64,000 nt of DNA from Rhizobium tropici CIAT 899 (lineage in GTDB: Bacteria; Pseudomonadota; Alphaproteobacteria; Rhizobiales; Rhizobiaceae). The stretch is taken from the NCBI RefSeq assembly GCF_000330885.1, contig NC_020059.1, positions 3,089,001 to 3,153,000 on the forward strand, given 5' to 3'. Positions 54,187 through 63,219 of this stretch are shown piece by piece (the first letter of the stretch is position 1; each line of letters starts with the position of its first letter). The notes beneath the pieces are model-generated. The model had not been told where the DNA came from and made no database searches. It was given only the letters and a program-made list of their open reading frames with translations. The translations under genes and the position numbers were made by a program.

Positions 54187-55487
54187 CGATTGACGATGTT
54201 TTCCAGCAGTTCCTGCTTACCGGACTTCGGCTGCGGGTTGACGTCCTTGGTCTCGACCCACTGAGCGATCTGATCGAGCGAATATTCGCCGCGCAGCAGC
54301 TTCTGGCCCTCGGCCGAATCCCAGCCGGCGTAGCGGTCGGCGAGCGGCTTGGAGAGCGCCTTGTCCTCGATCATCTTGGCAGCAGCCTTCAAACCGCGGG
54401 CGCAGCAATCCATGCCGCCGATATGGCCGATGAGCAGATCTTCCGGATCGAGCGACTGGCGGCGCAGCTTGGCGTCGAAGTTCGTGCCGCCGGACTTGAA
54501 GCCGCCGCCTGCCAGCACCTGGTAATAGGCCAGCGTCATTTCCGGAACATTGTTCGGGAACTGGTCGGTATCCCAGCCGGACTGATAGTCGTTGCGGTTC
54601 ATGTCGATCGAGCCGAAGATGCCGAGCGCATTGGCAAGCGCCAGCTCATGCTCGAAGGAATGGCCGGCGAGGATCGCATGGCCCTGCTCGATATTGACCT
54701 TCACTTCGTTTTCGAGGCCGTACTTCTTGAGGAAGCCGTAGACGGTGGCAACGTCGTAGTCATACTGATGCTTGGTGGGCTCCTGCGGCTTCGGCTCGAT
54801 GAGGATCGTGCCCTTGAAGCCGATCTTGTGCTTGTACTCGACGACGAGATTGAGGAAGCGGCCCAACTGATCAAGCTCACGCTTCAGGTCAGTGTTGAGC
54901 AACGTCTCATAACCTTCGCGGCCACCCCAGAGAACGTAGTTTTCGCCGCCGAGCTTATGGGTAGCGTCGAGGCAGGTCTTCACGGTCGCAGCTGAGAAGG
55001 CGAAGACATCCGGATCAGGATTGGTCGCAGCGCCCGACATGAAACGGCGGTTGGAGAAGAGGTTTGCCGTGCCCCAGAGCAGCTTTACGCCAGTATCGGC
55101 CTGCTTCTTGGCGAAGTAGTCGACGATCTCGTTGAGGTTCTTGGTGTTCTCGGCAAAATTCTTGCCTTCCGGACGCACGTCGGCGTCGTGGAAGCAGTAG
55201 TAGGGAGCGCCGAGCAGGGTGAAGAATTCGAAGGCGACGTCGGCCTTCAGCTTGGCGGCTTCCATCGTCTCGTTGAACCAGGGGCGAAGGAAGGTCTGGC
55301 CACCAAAGGGATCGCCGCCCGGCCAGGTGAAGGTGTGCCAGTAGGCGACGGCGAAACGCAGATGGTCTTCCATGCGCTTGCCGGCGACGACTTCGTCCTT
55401 GTTGTAATAGCGGAAGGCGAGCGGATTGGTGCTGTCCGGGCCTTCGTATTTTACCTTGCTGATATCACCAAAAAATCCGGTGCTCAT
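54177..55487 (-). CDS. xylA: Xylose isomerase
   Basis: This 436-residue enzyme converts D-xylose to D-xylulose and has the family length of about 436-440. [60 protein letters not shown] and [19 protein letters not shown] contain the metal- and substrate-binding residues. It follows xylB across a palindromic repeat, consistent with one xylose operon. Confidence 0.97.
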   Translation of the reverse strand: MSTGFFGDISKVKYEGPDSTNPLAFRYYNKDEVVAGKRMEDHLRFAVAYWHTFTWPGGDPFGGQTFLRPWFNETMEAAKLKADVAFEFFTLLGAPYYCFHDADVRPEGKNFAENTKNLNEIVDYFAKKQADTGVKLLWGTANLFSNRRFMSGAATNPDPDVFAFSAATVKTCLDATHKLGGENYVLWGGREGYETLLNTDLKRELDQLGRFLNLVVEYKHKIGFKGTILIEPKPQEPTKHQYDYDVATVYGFLKKYGLENEVKVNIEQGHAILAGHSFEHELALANALGIFGSIDMNRNDYQSGWDTDQFPNNVPEMTLAYYQVLAGGGFKSGGTNFDAKLRRQSLDPEDLLIGHIGGMDCCARGLKAAAKMIEDKALSKPLADRYAGWDSAEGQKLLRGEYSLDQIAQWVETKDVNPQPKSGKQELLENIVNRYV

Positions 55488-55555
55488 GTCTCATCTCCTT
55501 GGGTTGGTGTTTCGGTATCGTTGTTCTTTTCATGCGGCGCTGCCCCTTACCCTAG

Positions 55556-55671
55556 CCCTCTCCCCGCTAGCGGGGAGAGGGGACGACCTCTGTATCCTCG
55601 CCGAGCAAAGCGTTAGGGACGGACAGCAGTTGCCGCCATCCCCTTCTCCCCGTCAAAACGGGGAGAAGGGG
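55556..55671. repeat. RIME-like paired palindromes, copy 2
   Basis: A perfect 26-base palindrome at 55556-55581 (CCCTCTCCCCG core) and a 14-base-stem hairpin at 55640-55671 (CCTTCTCCCCGT) match the two parts of copy 1. Beyond it CGGATGAGGCGC repeats a segment of copy 1 in reverse orientation. It occupies the xylB-xylA gap. Confidence 0.7.
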
Positions 55672-55726
55672 CCCGCCCTTCGACAAGCTCAGGAGGGCGG
55701 ATGAGGCGCTTGCACTCCGCGCTGCT

Positions 55727-57184
55727 TCAGTGTCCCGACAGCGGCTTGATCGCCGGATAAACCGCCCGGTAGCGCTTGTAGGCATCCGCATAAGCATCCG
55801 TCAGCGACGCAACCGGATCGATCGTGCCGGCCATCCGCGGCGGGGTGCAGACAGCGACCGGATCGGCGCCCGTCGCGGCAATCAGGCCGAGACGGGCGGC
55901 ACCGAAAGCGGCGCCGAAATCGCCGTCCGCCGGCAGATCGACGGGCACGCCGAGCGCGGTGGCGATCGAGGCCAGCCAGTAGCGCGAACGCGAGCCGCCA
56001 CCGATGGCGGTTACGCGCGCAATATCCGTGCCGGCAGAGCGCAGCGCTTCGAGATTGTCGCGAATGGCGAAGGACACGCCTTCGAGCACGGCCTGGGTCA
56101 ACACGGCGCGGCCGCTTTCATGGCCGAGACCGATGAAGGCGCCGCGGATCGTCGCGTCATTGTGCGGCGTGCGCTCGCCCGAGAGATAGGGAAGGAAGGT
56201 TACGCTGGTCGGCGCCTTCAGCGTCTCACCAAGCTCGGCGGTGAGTTCGGCGGCGGACTTGCCTGTCACATGCGAATGCCAGTTGAGCGCATCGGTTGCC
56301 GAGAGAATGACGCCCATCTGATGCCAGGTGTTGGGCAGCGCGTGGCAGAAGGCATGAACGGCGCTTTCCGGCTTCGGCAGATAGGAGCCGTTGGCGGCGA
56401 AGAGGACGCCAGACGTTCCGAGCGAAACGAAGGCCGCACCATGGCTCACCGTGCCCATGCCGCAGGCCGAAGCTGCGTTATCCCCTGCCCCGCCGGCAAC
56501 GACGACATCGCCGCCGATACCCCATTTCGAGGCCAACTCGCCACGCAGCTTGCCCGCAACTTCGGTGCCTTCCACCAGCGTCGGCATCTGCCTCTCATCA
56601 AGATTGGTCGCGGCCAGCAGCTCTGAGGACCATTTGCGCTTGCCGGTATCGAGCCAGGACGTGCCGGCCGAGTCGGACATTTCCGACATGTGCTCGCCAG
56701 TGAGCCAAAGTCGCAGATAATCCTTCGGCAGCAGCACCCAACGCACTCTAGCGAAAATTTCCGGCTCATGCTTGGCGACCCAAGCGAGCTTCGGCGCCGT
56801 GAAGCCGGGAAAGACGATATTGCCCGTCAATGCCCGGAAGCGCGTGTTAGCATCGAGCGCGGCAGCCTCGTGATAGCTGCGCGTGTCGTTCCAGAGAATG
56901 CAGGGACGCAGCACCTTGTCATTGGCATCGAGCAGCGTTGCGCCATGCATCTGGCCGGAAAGGCCGATGCCGCGCACGGCTGCCAGCTCCTTCGGATGTG
57001 CGGCCTTCAGTCCGGCAACGGCTTCTTCCGTCGCGCGGATCCAATGCGCGGGATCCTGCTCGGACCAGCCGGGATGCGGACGCGATACGTCGAGCCCGCC
57101 ATTGGCGGAGCCGATGATCTTCTGATTGCCGTCGATCAGCATCGCTTTGACGCCGGACGTTCCGAGATCGAGACCCAAATACAT
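55727..57184 (-). CDS. xylB: Xylulokinase
   Basis: This 485-residue FGGY-family kinase phosphorylates D-xylulose with ATP. MYLGLDLGTSGVKAMLID is the N-terminal phosphate-1 motif. IGLSGQMHGATLLD and PCILWNDTRSYHEA are substrate-side motifs, and SHGAAFVSLGTSGVLFA with the C-terminal AIGGGSRSRYWLAS binds ATP. It is 37 bases after the LacI gene and before xylA. Confidence 0.96.
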   Translation of the reverse strand: MYLGLDLGTSGVKAMLIDGNQKIIGSANGGLDVSRPHPGWSEQDPAHWIRATEEAVAGLKAAHPKELAAVRGIGLSGQMHGATLLDANDKVLRPCILWNDTRSYHEAAALDANTRFRALTGNIVFPGFTAPKLAWVAKHEPEIFARVRWVLLPKDYLRLWLTGEHMSEMSDSAGTSWLDTGKRKWSSELLAATNLDERQMPTLVEGTEVAGKLRGELASKWGIGGDVVVAGGAGDNAASACGMGTVSHGAAFVSLGTSGVLFAANGSYLPKPESAVHAFCHALPNTWHQMGVILSATDALNWHSHVTGKSAAELTAELGETLKAPTSVTFLPYLSGERTPHNDATIRGAFIGLGHESGRAVLTQAVLEGVSFAIRDNLEALRSAGTDIARVTAIGGGSRSRYWLASIATALGVPVDLPADGDFGAAFGAARLGLIAATGADPVAVCTPPRMAGTIDPVASLTDAYADAYKRYRAVYPAIKPLSGH

Positions 57185-57221
57185 CAGATATTACTCCCTA
57201 TGCTCTGCCGCGTTCGAATGT

Positions 57222-58247
57222 TCAGGGCAGATTATCTTTCAAGAAAATGTCGAGCCGTATGCGCTCCTGATCGGCAATCACGGCCTGGCCGTCGGCGGTC
57301 GCCTTCATGACGCGGATGGCGCTGCGGACCTCATGGCCGGCATCCTGATTGAGGACGGCGTCGATCGTGCCGTCCAACAGCGCCGCCCGCGTATGCCGCG
57401 TCAACTCGTGCACGACCACGGTCAACTCACGCTCGGGCCGTACGGCTTTCAAGGCCGCTATCAGACCACGGTTGCCGGCGCCGAGGCTGTAGATGCCGAT
57501 AATGTCCTTGTTTTCGGACAGCGCCTTGGAGACAAGCGATCTGGCCCGCTCGGGATCGTCACGTCCTTCCAGCACGGGCAGCAGTCGGAGCTTGGGAAAC
57601 TCTTCTGCCATCACGGCGGAAAAGCCCTGCAGGCGCTCGCGATGGTCGCGCACCAGCATCGAGCCGGCGAGAACGGTAAGATCGCCTTCACGACCGCCAA
57701 GGAACCGCCCGAGCAGCCGTGCGGCAGTCCGTCCGGCGGCAATATTGTCGATACCCGCATAGTGATGGCGGGTGGAATCGGTAAGATCCGAGACCAGCGT
57801 TATGACGGGAATACGCTCCGACACGAGACGGCCGACGGCGGCCCTGACTTCCGGCGCGTCGGTTGCCACGAGAGCGACACCGGCGATATCCTGCCCCTGC
57901 AAGGCGTCCAGCGCCGCGACCAGCGCCGACACATCGAATGGTGGCACCTCGACGATGCGGATGTCCGTGCGCTCTATGCTGGCCCGCAAGGTTGCCTGAT
58001 GCACTTCGAATCGCAGCCCGTGCATGAAGGAATTGTCGCCCGTCGGCACGACGAAAACGAGAGGATAGACCCGGCTCTTGGCCAGATTGGCAGCTGCGAC
58101 ATCGCGGATATAGCCGATTTGCCGGATCGCGGCTTCCACCTTCTCCCGCGTTACCAGCCGCACACCCGGACGCTGGTTCAGGACTCGGTCCACCGTGGCG
58201 AGGCTGACGCCCGCAGCGGCGGCGATGTCATGCACAGTCGGTCTCAT
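57222..58247 (-). CDS. LacI-family regulator next to xylose genes
   Basis: This 341-residue regulator has the helix-turn-helix TVHDIAAAAGVSLATVDRVLNQRPGV and a ribose-binding-protein-like domain (Peripla_BP_4). It lies upstream of xylB in the same direction, so it probably controls the xylose genes. Many xyl systems use a ROK- or AraC-type XylR, so a LacI regulator here would be an alternative scheme. A control role is inferred from position only. Confidence 0.9.
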   Translation of the reverse strand: MRPTVHDIAAAAGVSLATVDRVLNQRPGVRLVTREKVEAAIRQIGYIRDVAAANLAKSRVYPLVFVVPTGDNSFMHGLRFEVHQATLRASIERTDIRIVEVPPFDVSALVAALDALQGQDIAGVALVATDAPEVRAAVGRLVSERIPVITLVSDLTDSTRHHYAGIDNIAAGRTAARLLGRFLGGREGDLTVLAGSMLVRDHRERLQGFSAVMAEEFPKLRLLPVLEGRDDPERARSLVSKALSENKDIIGIYSLGAGNRGLIAALKAVRPERELTVVVHELTRHTRAALLDGTIDAVLNQDAGHEVRSAIRVMKATADGQAVIADQERIRLDIFLKDNLP

Positions 58248-58344
58248 GAGTTCCTCCTGCGGAAACCCTTACTGCGATTTCTGATGTACGTAAATCAAAA
58301 ATTTCGGACAGTCGAATTTTTTCAATCGATACCCCAAACGAAAA

Positions 58345-58366
58345 AGGCCCCTCGCGAGGAGGGGCC
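58345..58366 (-). terminator. Terminator of the efflux pump operon
   Basis: GGCCCCTC (58346-58353) pairs with GAGGGGCC (58359-58366) around a five-base loop. On the minus strand five T residues follow, just after the emrB-like stop codon. Confidence 0.75.
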
Positions 58367-58394
58367 ATGCCTTGGGAGCATTATAAGAGCCGGA

Positions 58395-59999
58395 TTAGTG
58401 GCCTCCGCCGCCACCGCCGCCTGCGGCATTCGGCTTGCTGATCATCAGAACGCCGAGGATCATCGCGAGGAACAGCACGGTCAGCATCAGGAAAATATCC
58501 CCGAAGGACATGACGACCGCCTGCCGCGTCGCCATGTTGACCATTTGCTTCAGGGCGGCCTGGTCGCCGTCCAGTCCCGCTGCATTGAAGCTGGCGGCCA
58601 TGTTGTTCAATTGGGTAACGGCGGCATGGCTGCCCCAATGAACATGGTCGCGCAGGTTGAAATAATGCTGGTCCTGCCTGTTCGTCAAAAGCGTGTTGAT
58701 GATCGCGAGACCGACGGCACCGCCGAGATTGCGCGTCAGATTGAACAGGCCGGACGCGCCGCGCATGCGGGCGGGCGGCATGGTTCCGAGCGCGATATTG
58801 TTGATCGGCACCATGCACAGCATCAGACCGAAACCGCGCAGGATCTGTGGGATGAGCAGCTCCCAGAAGTCCCAGTCCACCGTCAGGTGCATCATGATAT
58901 AGGTGCCGGCCGAGAAGCTGGTGAAGCCGATGATCATCAGGATGCGCAGATCGACCTTGCTCGACAGGAAGCCCGCCAGCGGCGCGGTGAAGAACATGGT
59001 GAGGCCGGAGACGAACATCGTCTCGCCGATCTGCAGCGAATCGTAGCCGCGAATGCGCGCGAGATAGAGCGGGTAGATATAGGTGAGGCCATAGAGGCCG
59101 ATGCCCATGACGAAGGAGAACACGGACCCGAAGGAGAAGTTCTTGTTCGTGAAGGCCCTGAGATCGACGACGGGGAAATCGACCGTGAAGGCGCGGTAGA
59201 AGAAGATCACGGCACCGATGGCGGAGGCGATGGCACCCGCAACGATATAATTGTCGTTGAACCAGTCGTTCGTATTACCCTCCTCAAGCACATATTCGAG
59301 CGCGCCGAGGAAAACACCCATCGAAATCAGGCCCCACCAGTCGAACTTCTTGAAAAGCGCCAGCTCGGGCTTGTCGAAATCGATGAAATTCCAGGTGACG
59401 ATGGCAACGATGATACCGGGTGGAATGTTGACCAGGAACAGCCAATGCCAGGAAAACGCGTTGGACAGATAGCCGCCGACCGTCGGGCCGATCGTCGGCG
59501 CGAGCGTGGCGATCAGGCCGATAATCGGCGAGACGACGTTGCGCTTGGACGGCGGGAAGATCGTGAATGCCGCCGCAAAGACCGAGGGGATCATGCCGCC
59601 ACCGATGAAGCCCTGCAGGGCGCGGTAGATGATCATCTGATCGATGTTGGTGGCGGTCGCGGCAAGCGCGCTCGCTGCTGTGAAGCCGGCAGCTGAAATC
59701 GCAAACAGGTAGCGCGTCGAAATGATGCGTGCCAGCGTTCCAGACAGCGGGATCATGATGACTTCGGCGATCAGGTAGGCCGTCTGAACCCAGCCGATTT
59801 CATCCGAGCCGGCGCTGAGGCCTGCCTGGATTTCGCTGAGCGATGCCGAGACGATCTGAATGTCGAGGATCGACATGAACATGCCGAGCACCATCGCCAG
59901 AAAGGCGATAAGCTTTCTCGTGTCGATATGATCAGCCGCAGGCGCGGCAGAGCCGGCCGCGCGTGGGGGCGACCCGGCTGTAGTGCTGGCGGACGACAT
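58395..59999 (-). CDS. MFS multidrug efflux transporter, EmrB/RmrB type
   Basis: This 534-residue protein is a DHA2-family drug/proton antiporter with about 14 membrane helices. The DHA2 motifs are WVQTAYLIAEVIMIPLSGTLARIISTRY and ALQGFIGGGMIPSVFAAAF, and LATLAPTIGPTVGGYLS is the antiporter motif. The C-terminus ends in a run of glycines. It pairs with the HlyD-type gene upstream to form a tripartite pump; the R. etli homologues are called rmrA and rmrB and export plant-derived compounds (recalled). Confidence 0.94.
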   Translation of the reverse strand: MSSASTTAGSPPRAAGSAAPAADHIDTRKLIAFLAMVLGMFMSILDIQIVSASLSEIQAGLSAGSDEIGWVQTAYLIAEVIMIPLSGTLARIISTRYLFAISAAGFTAASALAATATNIDQMIIYRALQGFIGGGMIPSVFAAAFTIFPPSKRNVVSPIIGLIATLAPTIGPTVGGYLSNAFSWHWLFLVNIPPGIIVAIVTWNFIDFDKPELALFKKFDWWGLISMGVFLGALEYVLEEGNTNDWFNDNYIVAGAIASAIGAVIFFYRAFTVDFPVVDLRAFTNKNFSFGSVFSFVMGIGLYGLTYIYPLYLARIRGYDSLQIGETMFVSGLTMFFTAPLAGFLSSKVDLRILMIIGFTSFSAGTYIMMHLTVDWDFWELLIPQILRGFGLMLCMVPINNIALGTMPPARMRGASGLFNLTRNLGGAVGLAIINTLLTNRQDQHYFNLRDHVHWGSHAAVTQLNNMAASFNAAGLDGDQAALKQMVNMATRQAVVMSFGDIFLMLTVLFLAMILGVLMISKPNAAGGGGGGGH

Positions 60000-60025
60000 G
60001 GCGCGCCTCTCCCGAGCTCGATCGT

Positions 60026-61246
60026 TTACTTGTCCGGCGCCGTGCGGGTATCGACGTCGACGACGACGCTGAGGCCTGCGCGCAGACGGCCGGTATTGAG
60101 CGCATCCTGCGGCAATGCGATGCGGACAGGCACACGCTGAATGATCTTGGTGAAGTTACCCGTCGCGTTTTCCGGCGGCAGCAGCGAGAAGACCGAGCCG
60201 GAAGCCGGCGAGATCGACTCGACGGTGCCGACGATCGGGTGGTCGCTGAAAGCATCGACGTGAACATTGACCTTGGAGCCGGGAACCAGATGCTGGATCT
60301 GCGTTTCCTTGAAATTCGCGTCGATATAAAGCTGCTTGGTCGGTACGATCGCCATCAGCTTCTGACCGGGAGAGACGAGATCGCCTTCCTGCACCGAGCG
60401 ATTGCCGACGATACCGTCATAAGGCGCCTTCAATACGGTGAAGGACAGGTCGCGAGCGGCTTTGTCACGAGCGGCTTCCAGGCCCTTGATCGTGCTCTCG
60501 GCCTGACGGCGCTGAGCCTGCAGCAGGTTGATATTGGCCTGCGCGGATGCGATGGCGGCGTCGCCGCCGACCAGATTTGCCTTGGCCTGATCAAGCGCGA
60601 TATTGGCGCTGTCCAAAGCGGCCGTGGTGCCGACCGACTTCGATTGCAGTTCGGCAGCGCGCGTCTGGGTGATCTGGGCGCCGCGGACCGTGGCTTCCAG
60701 GGCAACCTTCTGTGCCTGCGACTGGGCAAGGGCTGCCTGGCCGGCAGCGATTTGTGCATCGATGGTATGGAGCGAAAGCTGTTCGGTATCGAGCGAGGCC
60801 TGAGCCTGGCCAAGCGCCAGCTTGTAGTCGCCGTCATCGAGCGTTGCGAGCACGTCGCCGGCCTTGACCTGCTGGTTGGCCACAACGTTTACCTTGGCGA
60901 CATAGCCCGTCACCTTCGGCGAGATCGTGGCGATATCGCCGCCAATATAGGCATCGTCGGTGGAGACCATGAAGCGGCCGTTCGTCCACCAGTCATAGCC
61001 ATACCAGCCGCCTGCTGCGAGTGCCGCGACGATGACGATGGGAAAAACCAGGCTGCGCCGCTTCTTCTCCGGCGGCGGTGGGGCCGCAGGGGCCGGAGTG
61101 GCAGGCGCAGCCTGGGCGGGAGCAGGATTGCCGCGCGTCTCGGCAAGAGGAGCATCCGCGGGCGCACCGGTTTCCCGGGCTTCCACATCTGCATCAGCGG
61201 GCTCGTTCACGATACGCGCTACATTGTTTCCATGACTTGACGACAT
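60026..61246 (-). CDS. HlyD-family membrane fusion protein, EmrA/RmrA type
   Basis: This 406-residue membrane fusion protein has a proline/alanine-rich cytoplasmic N-terminus, one membrane helix at about 70-90 (LVFPIVIVAALAAGGWYGY), a biotinyl-lipoyl-like half (VTGYVAKVNVVANQQVKAGDVL), a long coiled-coil hairpin (about 160-270) and a beta-barrel (APYDGIVGNRSVQEGDLVSPGQ). It links the MFS pump to an outer-membrane channel. It is the first gene of the operon, 26 bases before the pump gene, facing the TetR gene. Confidence 0.95.
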   Translation of the reverse strand: MSSSHGNNVARIVNEPADADVEARETGAPADAPLAETRGNPAPAQAAPATPAPAAPPPPEKKRRSLVFPIVIVAALAAGGWYGYDWWTNGRFMVSTDDAYIGGDIATISPKVTGYVAKVNVVANQQVKAGDVLATLDDGDYKLALGQAQASLDTEQLSLHTIDAQIAAGQAALAQSQAQKVALEATVRGAQITQTRAAELQSKSVGTTAALDSANIALDQAKANLVGGDAAIASAQANINLLQAQRRQAESTIKGLEAARDKAARDLSFTVLKAPYDGIVGNRSVQEGDLVSPGQKLMAIVPTKQLYIDANFKETQIQHLVPGSKVNVHVDAFSDHPIVGTVESISPASGSVFSLLPPENATGNFTKIIQRVPVRIALPQDALNTGRLRAGLSVVVDVDTRTAPDK

Positions 61247-61273
61247 TTCCTACCACCGAAATCTGGCAAATTA

Positions 61274-61353
61274 ATCGAACCGAACGGTTCGGTTCAATTG
61301 ACATAAAGCCTTTTTCACTCCATATCAAGATACATCGAACTGAGCGGTTCGAT
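61274..61353. promoter_or_regulatory. Two matching TetR operators
   Basis: ATCGAAC-N6-GTTCGGT at 61274-61293 and ATCGAAC-N6-GTTCGAT at 61334-61353 are two aligned copies of one inverted repeat, 60 bases apart. The first is also part of a larger palindrome, GAACCGAACGGTTCGGTTC. They lie between the divergent pump and TetR genes. Confidence 0.75.
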
Positions 61354-61386
61354 TTATTTCGCGAATCTGTTTAAGATTCAGAAAAA

Positions 61387-62106
61387 ATGATCGAGTATCG
61401 CGTAAAGGAGACAGTGAAAGAGCCGATGAAACACGAATCCCAAAATGCCGCTGTGTTGAACGCGCCCGCACCGGGCTCCGGTGGACGTTGGGCAGCCGGC
61501 GAGGACCCTGCCAAGCGCCATCAGATTCTCGAAGGCGCCAAGCGTGTCTTTATGAAAATGGGCTTCGATGCGGCGAGCATGAACGATGTCACCCGCGAGG
61601 CGGGCGTTTCCAAGGGCACTCTCTACGTCTATTTCGCCAACAAGGAAGATCTGTTCGCCGCCATGATGGAGAGCGAGCGCACCCATTTCGTCAACCTTGT
61701 GCGCAATGCCCTTTCAGACGAAGCGGATGTCACGACATCGCTTTATGATTTCGGTATCGTCTTCGTCACGCACGTCACCTCGGATAAGACCATCAGCGCC
61801 ATGCGCACGGTCATCGGCGTGCGCGAACGCATGCCCTCGCTCTGTCAACGCTTTTTTACCGGTCCGGAAAATCTGCGCACGGTGCTGCGCGGCTTCCTCG
61901 AGCGGCAGGCTGCCATAGGCCATCTCAAGATCGACGACTTCGACATGGCTGCCCGCCACTTCCTGGAAATGGCCAGCGGCGGCTATTTCAAGCTGCGGCT
62001 CTTCGGCGACATGGAAGAGCCGCCGTCTAAGGAAGAGATCGACTATGTCGTGCGCGGCGCCGTGCGGGTTTTCCTGGCGGGCTACGGTCCGGATCGCAGG
62101 GATTAG
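61387..62106 (+). CDS. TetR-family repressor of the efflux operon
   Basis: This 239-residue regulator has a TetR helix-turn-helix (ILEGAKRVFMKMGFDAASMNDVTREAGVSKGTLYVYFANKEDLF) at about 45-90 and a ligand-binding helical domain. It faces the efflux operon across two operators. It most likely represses the pump and itself until a drug or plant flavonoid binds. The start is uncertain: ATG 61387, GTG 61414 and ATG 61426 are possible, and GGAG at 61407-61410 fits none ideally. Confidence 0.92.
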   Translation: MIEYRVKETVKEPMKHESQNAAVLNAPAPGSGGRWAAGEDPAKRHQILEGAKRVFMKMGFDAASMNDVTREAGVSKGTLYVYFANKEDLFAAMMESERTHFVNLVRNALSDEADVTTSLYDFGIVFVTHVTSDKTISAMRTVIGVRERMPSLCQRFFTGPENLRTVLRGFLERQAAIGHLKIDDFDMAARHFLEMASGGYFKLRLFGDMEEPPSKEEIDYVVRGAVRVFLAGYGPDRRD

Positions 62107-62222
62107 GATGATCAGGCCTCTCCTGCCGTCCGCGGGCGTGTAGTAATTCAACTCCGCAATAGCGATCAAGCGTCGCCAATGTCGGGAGCCTATGACTGGC
62201 CCGGCAACCAGGGGAGTTGAAA

Positions 62223-63062
62223 ATGAGCGCGATCGGCAGAGCGATATGGTTTATCGAAAGCCATTTTAAATCCGACATCTCGCTCGAAGAGATCGCCGAG
62301 ATAGCCGGGCTGTCGCGCTTTCATCTTTCGCGCGTCTTCGGCATGACGACGGGCCACTCGATCAGCAGCTATATCCGGAGCCGCCGCCTTAGCGAAGCGG
62401 CTCTTGTACTGACGGACGGCTCCTCCTCCATTCTCCAGGTTGCCCTCGATGCGGGCTATGGTTCGCACGAGGCTTTCACCCGTGCCTTCCGCGAGCAATT
62501 CGGCATGACGCCGGAAAACCTGCGCAAGCAGGGGCACGTTCGCAACCTCGCTCTACAGGAACCGATCAGAATGGACGACACCCGCCTTCCCAAACTCGAG
62601 GCACCGCGCTTCGAAAGCCATCCCGCAATGCTGCTTGCCGGCCTTGCGGAAACCTATGCCTATGAGGCGACACAGGCCATCCCCTCGCTCTGGCAGAAAT
62701 TCAACCAGTATTTCGGCCATATTCCCGGCCAGATCGGCAATGTCGCCTATGGCGTCTGCACCCAGGCGGAAGAAGGTAGCGAAAGCTTCCGTTACATGTC
62801 GGCAGCCGAAGTTTCCGCCGCGGACGGCCTGCCCGAAGGTTTCGCGACGACGAAACTGCCGCAACAGCGCTACGCGATCTTCACGCATCGCGGCCATATC
62901 TCCGGTATTTCCAGCACCGTGGATCAGATCTTCAGCGAATGGCTCCCGCAATCGGGCCAACAACACGGCGGCACCCCGGATATGATGGAACGCTATGACG
63001 ACCGCTTCGACTCACGCACGGGCACGGGCGTGACGGAAATCTGGATCCCCCTCAAAGCCTAG
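62223..63062 (+). CDS. AraC-family regulator with GyrI-like domain
   Basis: This protein of about 279 residues has an N-terminal AraC double helix-turn-helix (ISLEEIAEIAGLSRFHLSRVFG and VALDAGYGSHEAFTRAFREQFGMTP) and a C-terminal GyrI/Rob-like small-molecule domain (from about 120). This is the Rob/BmrR-like architecture that senses hydrophobic compounds. GGGGAG before the ATG at 62223 supports the start. It follows the TetR gene on the same strand, 117 bases later. Confidence 0.92.
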   Translation: MSAIGRAIWFIESHFKSDISLEEIAEIAGLSRFHLSRVFGMTTGHSISSYIRSRRLSEAALVLTDGSSSILQVALDAGYGSHEAFTRAFREQFGMTPENLRKQGHVRNLALQEPIRMDDTRLPKLEAPRFESHPAMLLAGLAETYAYEATQAIPSLWQKFNQYFGHIPGQIGNVAYGVCTQAEEGSESFRYMSAAEVSAADGLPEGFATTKLPQQRYAIFTHRGHISGISSTVDQIFSEWLPQSGQQHGGTPDMMERYDDRFDSRTGTGVTEIWIPLKA

Positions 63063-63098
63063 AAACCAAGCCTGGGAACAAGAACTGGAAACAAGGCT

Positions 63099-63118
63099 GC
63101 CGCCATGAAAATGGCGGC
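63099..63118 (+). terminator. Hairpin after AraC-family gene
   Basis: GCCGCCAT (63099-63106) pairs with ATGGCGGC (63111-63118) around a GAAA tetraloop. It lies 37 bases after the regulator stop; there is no T run. Confidence 0.45.
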
Positions 63119-63181
63119 GGCGCTTGTACGAACCATGACACTCCTTACATTACGGCCATTCTGGAGAGGCCATGCTGGGGG

Positions 63182-63201
63182 TCAGCATTGGCAAATGCTG
63201 A
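63182..63201 (+). promoter_or_regulatory. Hairpin just before the terC-like start
   Basis: TCAGCATT (63182-63189) pairs with AATGCTGA (63194-63201) around GGCA. The stem ends about four bases before the GGGGG ribosome site of the TerC-family gene, so it could affect translation. It does not show the conserved core of the yybP-ykoY manganese riboswitch that often precedes such genes. Confidence 0.35.
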
Positions 63202-63219
63202 TCAAAGGGGGCATCGTCA

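Noticed and set aside
57126..59696. An 856-codon plus-strand frame antisense to the LacI and MFS genes
   Set aside because: It has low-complexity H/D/R/E-rich composition, typical of a mirror frame of GC-rich genes, and the minus-strand genes are clear.
63100..63219. yybP-ykoY manganese riboswitch before the TerC-family gene
   Set aside because: The conserved core of that riboswitch could not be found by eye; only a simple hairpin is present.
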